Positions 13,029-24,955 of a stretch of DNA of 64,000 nt are shown here, piece after piece. This DNA comes from Lanius collurio (taxonomy: Eukaryota > Chordata > Aves > Passeriformes > Laniidae). The position numbers and the translations under genes are program-made. The stretch spans positions 4,213,102 through 4,277,101 of the forward strand of contig JACBWW010000048.1 in assembly GCA_020086605.1 (NCBI GenBank), in the 5' to 3' direction. Within the stretch, counting starts at the first letter, position 1. The number at the start of each line of letters is the position of its first letter. Under the pieces are notes generated by a model. That model made no database searches and had not been told where the DNA came from. It saw only the letters and a list, made by a program, of their open reading frames with translations.

Positions 13029-16000
13029 GACATGCAATATAGCCAAATTTTCTTAAGAGGAAGCAGACCTCCTCTACCATCTCTGGTAAGCAAATACCTC
13101 AGATCTAAGAAAAAATGCTTTAGATATACAATGGAATTGCCAGTAGAATTTTTACCTTTGTTAGACTTCAATGTCCAGCAGTTGACATGCTTGGCTGAAA
13201 AGTTTTCCTATGAAGTATAGTCATCATTTGGGCTGACTGAAAATTTCTACAATTGCCAACAGCTTTGAGTGCCTCTGTTTTGAGAGTGTCTTATTATATC
13301 ATAGGGAAAAGTTTGGTTATTAGGAAACAACATTTCCTAGAAAAATCATTATAGTATTCCCCTTTCAAAAATGTTTTCCAGTTTTTGGTTATACAATAAC
13401 AGAGTTCTACTAAATTTTAACTGAAATAAGAAATTTGCTTTTTATTAGGTATTTATTTTAGAGGCATGCCATGATTTCCAAGGACATATTTTTTTGTCTT
13501 TATAGAAAGTACAGTTCTTAAAGGATAATTTGATTTGATGGTCTCTTGGGTGGTCACTTAAAACAGTCCTCTTCATGTGACTAGAATTGCCATAAAGACC
13601 ATGTAGCTCTGTAACAAGGAGGTCAAGACAGAGGGGACTGTAGAAAAATAAACAAATCAAGCAAAGAAAACAAACCCACTTGTGTTACAGCTGCTTACAC
13701 CTTAGCAGGTTTTTTTCTGTCTGCTGGTCACTGAGCAGCAACTCCCCAGTACTAATCCATGTGTCTGTTTCTTCCCCTTTCAGGAACTATCTAAACTGTT
13801 TAGAAAAGATGAAGCCTAAAGTCTATCCCCTGCTGTCATGTCCACCTTGCCCTGACCCTGACCCTGTGCTATGGCTCTACTCACAGCTGTTAGTTTAGAG
13901 GGAGAATTTGTAACTAGACCTCTAGTAGAGGGTTGATGTATAAAAGAAAAGCCCAGCCAGCAGAAGAGAGAGCATCTGGTGAGGAGTAGGTCTACAGACC
14001 TACTGTCTTTAGCTCATTCACCCTAATTGTCAGACCTTTGATATTTCTGACTGATTTTCCTGATAGCTCTGGCTTTGTCAAGGAGATGATGCTTCTGCTC
14101 TTGTAAAAGCAGGAGGGGGAAGGAGTGACAAAAGCTGTGCTCACACAATGGATATTTCTGATTCCTCCCCTGTCCCATGCCTATGTAAGAACAGCACTGG
14201 CTGAGTCCTCATATTTCCCATCTGCCCCAATCCTTCAGGAGCCCTAATTGATTGTATTTCTCTGGGGACTGGGCAAAGAAAAGGGGGTTCACTTTCAACT
14301 CAGATTCTTACATATGAATTAAGTCTAGATTGACAGTTCTGGGATGAACTGAATAGAGGACCACCTTCATATTTTCTATGGCAATCATTTTTTAAATTAA
14401 TTTTTAAATAAAGTCATAATCCTCAACTAAAGGTTCTTTTATCAAATGTATTTAACTAGAAATCTTGTAAGAGGAGAGGGAGAAATTCTGATAACAACAA
14501 TAGAAAGTGCATTGCACTTCCCTGACTCACAAGACACATCACCAAAATGGCATTATGAATAAAAGAATAGTGGTATTTATAAAAATGAACAGTTCACAGA
14601 TTAGAATGGGTCTAAGGTTAGTCAGAACAGTGCTGGGCTTTAGGCATTGAATCACATCTTGTAATATGAAGGAGGTGAATAAATCTAAATGAGCTTGAGA
14701 TAAAATAACTAAATCAAAATTTAAGAAAATCAGATAGTAAGTGTATTGCTTGAGGAATTTATCTTATTTGTTAAGTGAAAATTCATAGGATTTTACAATG
14801 AAAACTTCCCACTATGAATTTTTGGACACTTGAATAGTGTCCTTAACATTCACTAAGGTACTGCTAACCAGTGGTAAGTAGTAAAAGTCAGCTTCTGATA
14901 GTCACACATAACTCATATGTTTTGTAGCTTAGTATTTTACTTCATAGCAAGCAAGTAAGCAGCAGCATTTCACAAAGTTATTTTCATTTCTACTTCTTTG
15001 ATTGTTGTGTGATTTTATCCTTCACTTATACTGTAGCTCAAAAAAGTCAGTTAATCACTCGAAATGCACCCGAGTTTGGTCCCACTAAGAAGCACAATAA
15101 TTATAAGTTCCTCATAATTTGGATTGCAAAAGTGCTTGTCTTTCCTGTGCCATAGGAAGAAGACCTGCATTTATTAATAATTGTTTTCTGCATGTTACTA
15201 ACCTTTGTTTGAATTGGAAAAGTTCTTTTCCTGTAAAAGAATTAAGAGTGATGTGAAAGGTTCACTAATCTATGCTTTACAAAATATCATTCGTAATTTA
15301 CATGCTTTAAGAATACATGCATATCCCTTCCAAGAAATATGCCAAATGTTATCTATGAGACTTGTTAAATATTTTATCAGCAAGAAATAGTTTAGGTCAC
15401 CAAATGAATTCCAGCTTTTGGTGTTGTGCTGGGTCACATGTGACTGGCATTCTTTGCAACAGACAGTGCTGGTCCTCAGTTGAAGGAGGTAAAACATGAG
15501 TCAGCCCTGCAGATGACTCAGCCAAGAAAAGAATATGCATATTGGGGTGTTCAGAAGATATTGGAACATTAAATGAGGATGGTGAAGGGAGACATTATCT
15601 CTCTGGTAGATTTAGAGAAAGATGAAGGAGTTGGAGGAAGCGGATGGAGCCTTAGGTAGGTCCATCCAGGAGAGACAGCATATTCCATATGATCTGTGGC
15701 TTAGTTTTAGTCTCTTTCTCAAATTTGCTGAGTAAAAGTGATGTGATGAATGCTTTTTGCATATTAGCCTCCTTCAGGTTAGTGGAGGTATTTGTAAAAT
15801 ATAAGGCAGTTATCAACTATCAGGGCAAGGCAACCTCTTTAGAAAGGGATTTATATTTTAATCATGTGGTGTGAATGATCAGCCCAGGGTATTGCTGTAA
15901 GCCAGGCTGAGCTGTGGACATGTCTAGGCTGCTGTTGGGAAAAACAGTGCAAAGGGGTTGGGAAGTGCACTTCTTATCTCTCGTGCTGCTGTACTCTAAT

Positions 16001-18873
16001 GCGTCCTATACAACTCCTTTCTTAGAAAGAAAGCCTTTTCTAAAGGAAACATCCATCATTACACTGTATATAGAGATCTACAGGTTTTACATTCCTTGTG
16101 GTGTTATCATGCCCTTTCATCAGCTAACCAGTTAATTTACACCACCACTGCCTTCCTGTTACAGATAGAAAGAAGGTTTTGATGCAACCTAAAACCTTAA
16201 CTCAGTCATTACCCAACAGAGGGTCACTGCTGTAGTAGTGAAGCCGATGAATATAAAAGCATTTTAATGGAAACCTTCCCTGCAGCTGGAGAACATCATT
16301 CTGTTTGAAGAATTTCTGGTAAATAGGCATTTTCCAAAACATAAACATTTGGGTTTTAAATGAATATTTATTCTGTTTCACTCTACATTTATTTGTAAAA
16401 AGGAAATGTCTGTATAAATAGATGATTAAGATCTAGGGTGTATATTGCCAAAGAGGGGTTGTAACTTATTCCTGATCCCTGTAGGAAGAAAACTTTCTGA
16501 ACCTGTGATGGTCAAAGGAAACAAAATATTGAAAGCTACTTTCAGTACATTTAGAGTGGAACAGTGCACTGCTGCACGTTCAGAGCTTTAAGTACTTCTG
16601 ACTTTTTATGGTGCATAAGACACATGCGTAATCACAGAGAGACAGAATAATCTGTAAAGCTGAAAAGCTCATGTGTGCTCAGAGACAGCTTGGGGACTAG
16701 CATGTAGAGCAGGAGAAAGGAGATAAACCTTCCTTGCGTGTTACTCAGCGCCCTTAGTAATTGCTCATGCTCTCACGGAATATAAAAACAGGAGCTAACC
16801 TTCTCATTCAGCAAGGCATTTAGCATCACTTAACTACATTAGCTGTCTCATATATGCTTTTAAATCTGTTTGCAGTGTTCCTCTCTTTAAATATTGGATG
16901 GTAAGTTGATGCTTTAACTAAGACAAAGCCAAAGTTTTGTCTCATTACTGGCCTTTGTGCAGTGGAGGGAGTTGCCAGTCCTGAAGAGGTCTGAGCTGAT
17001 CATTAAAATGAAAGTCTTGCTGTCAGAGTCTGCTAACTGGAAAACTCTGATTTGCACTTCCAAGTTCCTACTTTTGTTTTTCTCAAAAAATGACCAGCCT
17101 AACTTTAAAAATAAAACTTTTTTTTCTGCACATCTTCTTCCAGCTAGTTTTAAAACAGCAGAATAGTCTTTCGTGATCATAAATAGTTATGTACTTTATT
17201 AGGTCAAAAATCTGTGCATGTATAATCACACAGATGCCCAGAAGACATCAGTGAGTCAAGGTCAGTATTGATATATTTCTGATAGACATACTTACATCAG
17301 GGCTGTGATGATTTTGAATTATTCTGCATCCTTTTTTGAGGGTAAAATTAGTTCTTTACTTACATTCAAGGTCATCACAGAATCCAAGAGGAAAAGCCGT
17401 GAGATTCAGATTTCCAGTCCCTCTGCCCTTCACTCTATCCATTAACAGCACCAGGTACACACATAAACATGAAGCAAATATAATTTTTCCCCAAAACTTA
17501 CACTTACAAAGAACTTTCCAAGAGGAAATGTAAGATATCAAAATAATGAGGTGACTATTGCTTTCAGAGTGAGTAGGTATCCTGTCTTTGTGTTATTTTC
17601 TTCCTGTTGTTCCTTTGGACTTGATTGCCAGAGTACAGATTATTTATAATCAACTTCATTGCAGGTTAGCCTAATAAGATCCTGTGTAACTCTGTATGAC
17701 TCTTGCCTAATTCCTCCTGTTGAAGTTTCCATTGCCCCCTTGAAAGTGTTCAGGAATGGTATGCAATACCAGACATGGAGTTTTTCAGAAGTTGTTTTCA
17801 AATTCAAATGAAGCAAACAGTTCCAATAAGATTAAAATACTTAGGAAGAATGGGTCTTTCAGAAAAAAACCTATTGTTTTATAGAGGTCTACAAACTCCT
17901 GAACAAATAATTCGGAACATGAACTCCTTGCTTTATTGCACTGTATTTTGCTAAATAAGTAGGATTAGGGATGGACTCAGAACAGCATTTTTTCCCTTGA
18001 TCTTTTTTTTTTGTATAATACACATTTAACATGTTTGACTTGAATGGCCTTTTTATGTTAATGGCTCAGAAGCTTTACTGGAATGTTTGCAGGAAGGTAT
18101 CACTATTGGATTCTGTGGTTATTTTCTTTATATCCATTAAATTGCTGTACTCTTAAGTTGTAATAAAGTAGTATCTGATTTCTTTGTTTGGTGCTCCAAT
18201 CTTGCTTCTTGCTAATTCTTAGCTGCTTTCTGGGAAGCCATTTAAAAACAAACTAAGCCCATAATGGCCCCTAGAAGGGTAAATGGTACTTAAAGTCAAA
18301 ATCTTTTAAATGCAAGAATATATTTCTCTGAATATTTAACTCTTTAAGCTCTTACCAATGTTGTTAACCTCTGTCCACCTGTGTGTTTCGCCAGAATATT
18401 CTGAATTATGTTCTTCTTTGCTGAAATTATAAAAAAAAATATTAATTTCCATGTGAAGTAACCATCCTGTTGAATACTGCTTTGAAATTAGTTATATATA
18501 TATATATTTATGTGTTAATAGATACAAGTTTGCAACAAGTGGTTTTTCCTATACAATTTTTAAACTCAAAAAAAAGGGATAATGGGAGGGAAAAGGGAAA
18601 TTGTTGAGCTAAATCTAGGAGGTAGTACAACTCTTTCAAGGGCTATTTCCCAGCTTCCACTCTACAAAGGTCAATACAGAAGAAGTAATGCCTTTCTTGA
18701 AAATGGAAGTGAACAGTTTCCTTAATTCCACCTTTCACATTACTTTATTTTCTAATTCTAACATATTAGAAGATGCATCTGTATTTTTAAGAAAAAAAGA
18801 GCCAGGAAACAATCTTAAGCACCTATCTGGTTCCTGATCTTACTTAAAGTATTCTCTCCTTGTTTTATTTCAG
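13029..18873. other. Unique noncoding DNA with scattered signal-like motifs
   Basis: This stretch holds an exon-like 57-base block at its start (13029-13085) and a slightly GC-richer patch at 13680-14230. The patch has an acceptor-like tract before 13784, a TATAAAAG at 13939 and a small hairpin at 13986-14003. None amounts to an identified gene. The remainder shows nothing recognisable. Confidence 0.45.
18493..18509 (+). repeat. (TA)n microsatellite, short
   Basis: Alternating TA of about eight units lies in otherwise AT-rich sequence. Confidence 0.75.
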
Positions 18874-21800
18874 ACAAGAAAAACTCTCCCCCTGCTCTAG
18901 TAGTGAGTAACTTTTGGCAGTGTGTAGGTAACACGGTTGGTGTCACTTGGCCTGATGGTGAGGAGTCAGCTCCTTTCACTCAGTGGCAGAAAAATAGGTA
19001 TGGTATATAATATTGAGGTATAGGGGATAGAAATGAGTACTGATAAGGACTACTGAAGTCTTTAACAAACACAAGAGTAGATGGTCCTTATGAAGGTAAC
19101 TGACAATATGGATAGAAATTAGCCTGTTGATACAGACTTAGGAACAGGGCATAATATTCAGACAGACAATGATGTTGATTAACCAGCTATGTAGAACTGA
19201 AAATTTTAGTGTACTTCAAGGGAAAAAAAAAGTGTTTTAAATAGGGATTAAGAAGATTTGATATTGTTAGGCAGTATTCTTCTATGCATGAAGAAAAAAT
19301 ATGGAGAAGCATGAGTACAATAATAATTTTTCCTACCTATCGAGGAAGTGAAAAGCTTTGGAATTATATGGAGAATAAAACTGCACTTCCTGTTACTAAA
19401 TCGCAGTGTAAATTTAGGAAAGGGCTGAGGAGCAAAGACAATAAGAGGTCATGACTTGATGAGAAAGAGTGAAGAATGAGTCAAGAGATGTAGAATTCAG
19501 TGATGTAGCTCAAGCTATATTTTAAGGGAGGTAAGGATATTGATTTTAGCAGAAGTATTCCAGATGGTTATTACATTAAACTGAAAGCTTGTTATGAGTG
19601 AAAGGGAGCTCATCATGCCTACAGTCTAGGCAAAATATTATCATTGCAACAAAAATACAATAGACAGTACTAGTAGTACAAGTACATCAACATCAACACT
19701 GCAGTATTCAGTCTGTTTGATGTCAATTGTCAATTTTAAGTCTTAATATAGAGCACTTCTGTCCACTGAGCCCCAGTAAAATTTGAGAGCTGCACAACAT
19801 CCAAGGCTCTTCAGTTAACAAAAAAAATTACCATTTTAAAAGTGATTACCTAGCTTTGTTAGACCTTTACCATGCATTATATTTTCATAACTACTCTAAA
19901 ACATTCTAGACAGAAGTCATTTAACTACTGTTAATAGTTACTACAGCTAAAACAAACTAAATCCCATTTATAGCAAACACAGGCAAGGTTGAGACCCTGA
20001 ACTTTTAAGTTTAGTTAAAAAGTTGTGATGTTTTAACATCAAAATTTAAAAAAAAAATTACTTGGCTGAAATGGGTAGAACATGAGTATATTTTATAGAC
20101 ACAAAGAAATGTCTGGCAGTGATGATAAGAGACTTTAATGAGAGCAGCATTTCTGAGGAGAAACAAATGTTAGGCATTGAACCTGAGGAAAGACTCATGA
20201 TGAATATGTTGATGAGACTGTGGGCCTATGGAGCAGACTAAATGATACTTCTGTTGCCAATTGAGGAAGAAGGTAATAGAGGAGGTTTGGTTAATAAATT
20301 TCCTTAATAAATTAAGTGTTCTTTTTTTTAACGGTGGAGAAAATTTTATTAGAAAATCAGATCCTCATTTTAGTCTAACAAGAGTGGAAAAAACAAGTAG
20401 CTTAATAACTTGCTCCAGTAAAGTCAGCTTTAATTTGTCTGTGGTTGAGTTTGCCCAAAGACAGTGATGAATTCTTTGACATCCGTTTAAAAAATGTGAG
20501 AACATAACTATTACAGAAGAATGAATGGATTAATTAATCAAAGAATGCACGAAATATCAATAAAATACAGCTAACTGTTTTCAAGCTAATGGATCAATGA
20601 TATGACTATGAAGTAACAATTTTGCTCTTTGGTTAAACAAAATCATGAGAAATTTCTAATGAGAATTTCAAACCAAGTACAATTGACAAAAAACCTGTTT
20701 TGGGGAAGCTATTGATTTTTTCTAAATATGAAAACTAGAAGTGAAATGACTTTTTTTCCTTGAGTTTTTACTGTTGGATTTTGTGGAATGACACTGCTCC
20801 AATATGTACTTGTAATGTATGACCAATTTCTTTCATGTTGAAGATTCAATTGTTAACTAGATTAATGTTCAGCTTTAGGTGTGTATATAATCCTGCTGTC
20901 CTCATTAGGTAGATTAGTAAGAAAAAGTAATTTGAACATCTTTGAATTTTTTAGCAAAACATTTGAAAATGTTGATTTATCAAAAACTTTATTGTGGTAA
21001 TGAAATATTCCTTGAGGGTGTGTTCAGTGCTCCAGACTGAAGGTGGAACTAAGACAACCACTATCATGCCATACTGTCATCCCAGACCAGAGCCTGGAGA
21101 ACACACACACCCCTGAGCTGGCTCCTCCAATGGCTGACTTAGAATACAGACAAATCTGAGTCTTTTTAAGGCTGAGTTATCTCAGACCTACAGCACCAGC
21201 TACCCTTGGTTCGAGCTCCATGTTTTTCTTTGCAAAACAGAACTTGCTTGGAGCCTGTCCCACTGAAGGATTAATACCATTTGATTTACCTGTGCATACC
21301 TCTTTGATTGACGTGTCATATGCATATCTGAACACCTTGTGACACATTACCATTGCATCAGTGATTTATTTTATAAGAAAGGGGGAATTTAATGCTAGCA
21401 GTCTTTTAACATTTCATCTATCAGCTTCTTGATACTTAACTAAGAAACATTTTTCATATGGCTTCGGTTGTAAGCAGTTTTTCAATCAACTGAGGATTTC
21501 TCTATTAATATCACATTGTCTAAACTACTTAGAACAGCTGATGTAGTAGATGCAGTATCAAATGCCTTTTTCAAGTTCAAATGTTATCTACATCTGCTGC
21601 ATTATGTTTTGCAGTTTAACAGTTTGTATTTTTAATTCCTAATAAAGGTCAATCAAATTTAGTGTGACTTCTTTAAAATATTTTATTATCTATATTTAGT
21701 TGTTTCAGCTCCATTCTGACTGATTATTGTACTTGAATTGATTTTTCTGCTTAATTCTTTTAGTAGATCATTCAATTTCAAATAATTTTCAGACAATAAT

Positions 21801-24499
21801 TTCAATATTTTACTTTGTTACTCTCTGTCTTGAAGTTTATGAGATTGTGTTTAGTCAACATCTTACTTCTTTTTGGTTCAGGGAAAACGATACAGCTGGA
21901 TTTAGTCGGTTTTATTGATAGTAAATTGTACCTTTATCATGGTGCAACCTTGATAACTGAAACACATTTTTTTAATGAAAATATTTAGAAGTTCAAAGAG
22001 TTCTTTTCACGAGCAATTACATTTCATGAGATGAGAAAGACATCTGAATACAGAATTTGAGAATTGGCATCTTGGACAGAGGTTTTCATAGAAAATTTCA
22101 CTACAATTAGTTTGTTTCTCATAGATTTCCCATTGAACACACTGTAATTCCTCAGCCTCTATATACCTAAATAATAAAACATCAAGTCGTTTAGAACAGG
22201 TAGAAATATTTTTGGTAAAAATAATTCTCAAAGTCAAAATGGTCTTACATAAGGAAGTGGACATCCTTTCTTAACGATTTTTTTAATGAAGTCTGCTTTC
22301 ATTCTCTGTGCTGATTAGATGTTTCAGTGTTTTGCATTTTTGTATTATACTTTAATAAAATTACTACAGGTTTTCCCCCCATCTTGTTAAAAAAATAAAA
22401 AGAAAAAAATCGTCAAACACAAATCATTTTACAGAAGCACACCCAGACCTTGCTTTTGTTTTTGCAGCAGAAGTAATCTGCCTGAAATATAATAAATCAC
22501 TTCCTTCACCTGTGTGTGTCTGTGCATAGCTATGTGTGCTGATTCTCTTCACACTCTTTCACTTAAGAAACAGATGTTACTTGCTCCAACAGGAAGGAAA
22601 AGGTGCTAGCAGGCTCACAGAGACCAGCTGGGTATGTAGAGCTTATTATATTCCTGCGACAGTTTATTCTTTGCAACACTGACTTATTGCTTTCCACTTC
22701 TCTGTGTACAAAACTTCCTGTGGCTGGAGGAAATACACCCCTGTGATAATATAAAGGATCATATCACCCAGTTCTAGCACTTTCCTAGTCTCTAAGTGTT
22801 TTTCTTCTAAGGTATTCATTTTAAAAATTTAATTCAAGAAACATTGCAATTACAATTTGTGCATTTATATCATTTAGAAGCAGTAAATGACTGTATTCTT
22901 CTACAGATCATTTGGATTCTTATTGTACTTGCAGTCTGAAAGTCTTTGTCATTGATATCCATGCTTAAGTGTATGGTAGAACATCACTACAAAGCAACCT
23001 TCTCTCAGGCAATTTCCCCAGATGACCAGCAAATGTGTTAAAGCTAAACACTCAAGGTGCCCAGGGATGAGAAACAAGCCTGAATTTTCAAACCCTGTTG
23101 CATGCACACAGTAAAATTGGGAAAGCAGTTTCATACTTTGTGAAGACTGAACTAAATTGACTTCATAGATATTTTAATTTTACCTGGGTGCAAGAAGAGA
23201 GATTTTGCCATGTCTAATGCAAGAGCTAAATAAATATGAAAAGTCTTTACCAAAGTTTTCTTGTTTAAATTTTACAGTGCCACCCCTTTCCTTAACATGG
23301 CCAAGTCAATATTTTTTTTCTATCGACAATGAAAGGTTGACAATCTTCCTGAATAGTGCCAAGTCTTGTGTTGCCTGTTTTGTGTTTCCAGTAACAGAGA
23401 CAAAAGTAAAATGAGTCCATAATTGCTGACATACCCCAAGCAAACCAGTGTTTGTGCAGAATTTAGGGTGAAAGCCCAATGTGCTAACATACATCTGTGA
23501 CCTGATCAAAGCAGTGCTCATTGTAAAGGTATCTTGTGCTTTAAGAATACTCAGGAACCTTATGAGTAATAGGATAATCTAAAAATAAGATATTAAAAAT
23601 ATTTGCATGGACTTTCTTTTGTGTTTTGAGGTATATGGTTAGTATAGAGCCTCTCAAATCTTATGTCTTTAAAGGAATAAAGTAACCAAAAGAAATATTG
23701 AAACATTTAGAACGAGAGGTTGTGTCCTTGGTACTCAAACAGCTCAGCTCAAAACCAGGAACTTAAAATCTCAGTGATACTGTATTATAGTGGTATCATA
23801 AGATACGAAAAAACTGCTCTGTTAAATTTCTTTGTAACTATGTTTACCGATTTCTTCCTGTGGTTTCCTTGTAGACAGAACAGGTAGTGAAAAAATGGAA
23901 ATAAGCAGGCACTCAGAATGCAGTTATGCATTAATGAAGGGGTGGAATCAAAAGTTGAGATTTATACCAAAACTGAGATGTTTTTGGATTCAACATTTTG
24001 CCTTTGGCCTATTTCTGTTTCACAGATGCAGGGTTCTACTTGTTAGTGCATACTATTTTATGTAGTTTGGCATAGGATAGTGAACATCTGTGCCATACTG
24101 TATAGAATCTCAAAGTTAGGTGTGGCATTCCATTTCCATTTCAGATGCATCGAGATGCCTAAATTGAGGCATACACAGTGGAGATGTTTACATTTTAGTA
24201 AGGATCTAAGCTCACATAGGTCTTATGCTGACCTTTGGAAAATACTGTCAAGTAATAGAGTGTGACTTTAAGCCAGGATGGTAAAGTCTCATTTGCTCAT
24301 TCACTGCTGTCCCATGCCCCTTGTGCCAAGGCATCCTGCCTGGCCCCCAGCTCCTACTGCAGGAGATTCCCATAGATTCACATCTGTACTGTGTCTGATC
24401 TCATAGTCCCATAGAGATTTCTTAGATACCTAAGTCACTAAATGCTGATGTGGGGGAAAATGATTCAAATTGTTTGAGTTAATTGAATCCTACCCAAAG
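18874..24499. other. Unique AT-rich noncoding DNA
   Basis: No repeat family or gene is recognised. An acceptor-like tract at 18852-18873 precedes an open frame of about 45 codons (see findings). A minus-strand frame at 22007-22264 ends in a Cys/His pattern that only resembles a zinc finger (see findings). 21000-21350 is somewhat GC-richer and unexplained. Confidence 0.5.
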
Positions 24500-24605
24500 A
24501 GCACTAAACAGTTTTACAGGCAAGAACCCCAATCTAGATCAGGCCTGCTTTGAGTGAGATATATGAGGTTGCATCAGATGACCTCCAGATTTCTGAGATC
24601 AGAGG
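24500..24605 (+). mobile_element. Probable old CR1 3' end fragment
   Basis: GGCCTGCTTTGAGTGAGA, followed by GAGGTTGCATCAGATGACCTCCAGA, resembles the sense 3' end of older CR1 families (CTGCTTTGAG, then GGTTGGACTAGATGACCTCCAGAGG). The terminal short repeats are not clear and the upstream boundary is uncertain. This is a weak call from one diagnostic stretch. Confidence 0.45.
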
Positions 24606-24760
24606 TAACCTCAGTTGCCCAATCACTCTGAAGTGTTTTAAATCTAGTGGGCAGCAGGGATGTATTTAAGTCTATTTGCAAACTGCAGAAAGTAGAATTT
24701 TTCTGTGCCTTACTTCTTCCTACCCTTTTTCCATAAAACAAAAATATACTGTTTCATTTC

Positions 24761-24955
24761 ACAGAATCATAGAATCTTAAAGGATTGGAATGGATGTTTA
24801 TTTAGGGGAAAAGTTAAAAACTTAAGATACTAGTCAATTTTTGCTGTCTTTGAAACCTGACTTTGGCAAATACTGAAGAAGTTGATGCAGTTAATTGTAT
24901 GCGCAGATCGTGTTTCTGGGGACAACTTCCACTAGGCCAGGTTGCTCAAAGCAGT
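24761..24955 (-). mobile_element. CR1 LINE 3' fragment, interrupted
   Basis: ACAGAATCATAGAATC, followed by GGATTGGAATGG (24761-24805), is the inverted CR1 3' end. The next CR1 segment, GGGACAACTTCCACTAGGCCAGGTTGCTCAAAGC, appears only at about 24918-24952. Family consensus from memory would have these only about 40 bases apart, so roughly 70 extra unrelated bases lie between them. Either a small insertion or two separate fragments would explain this. Confidence 0.7.
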
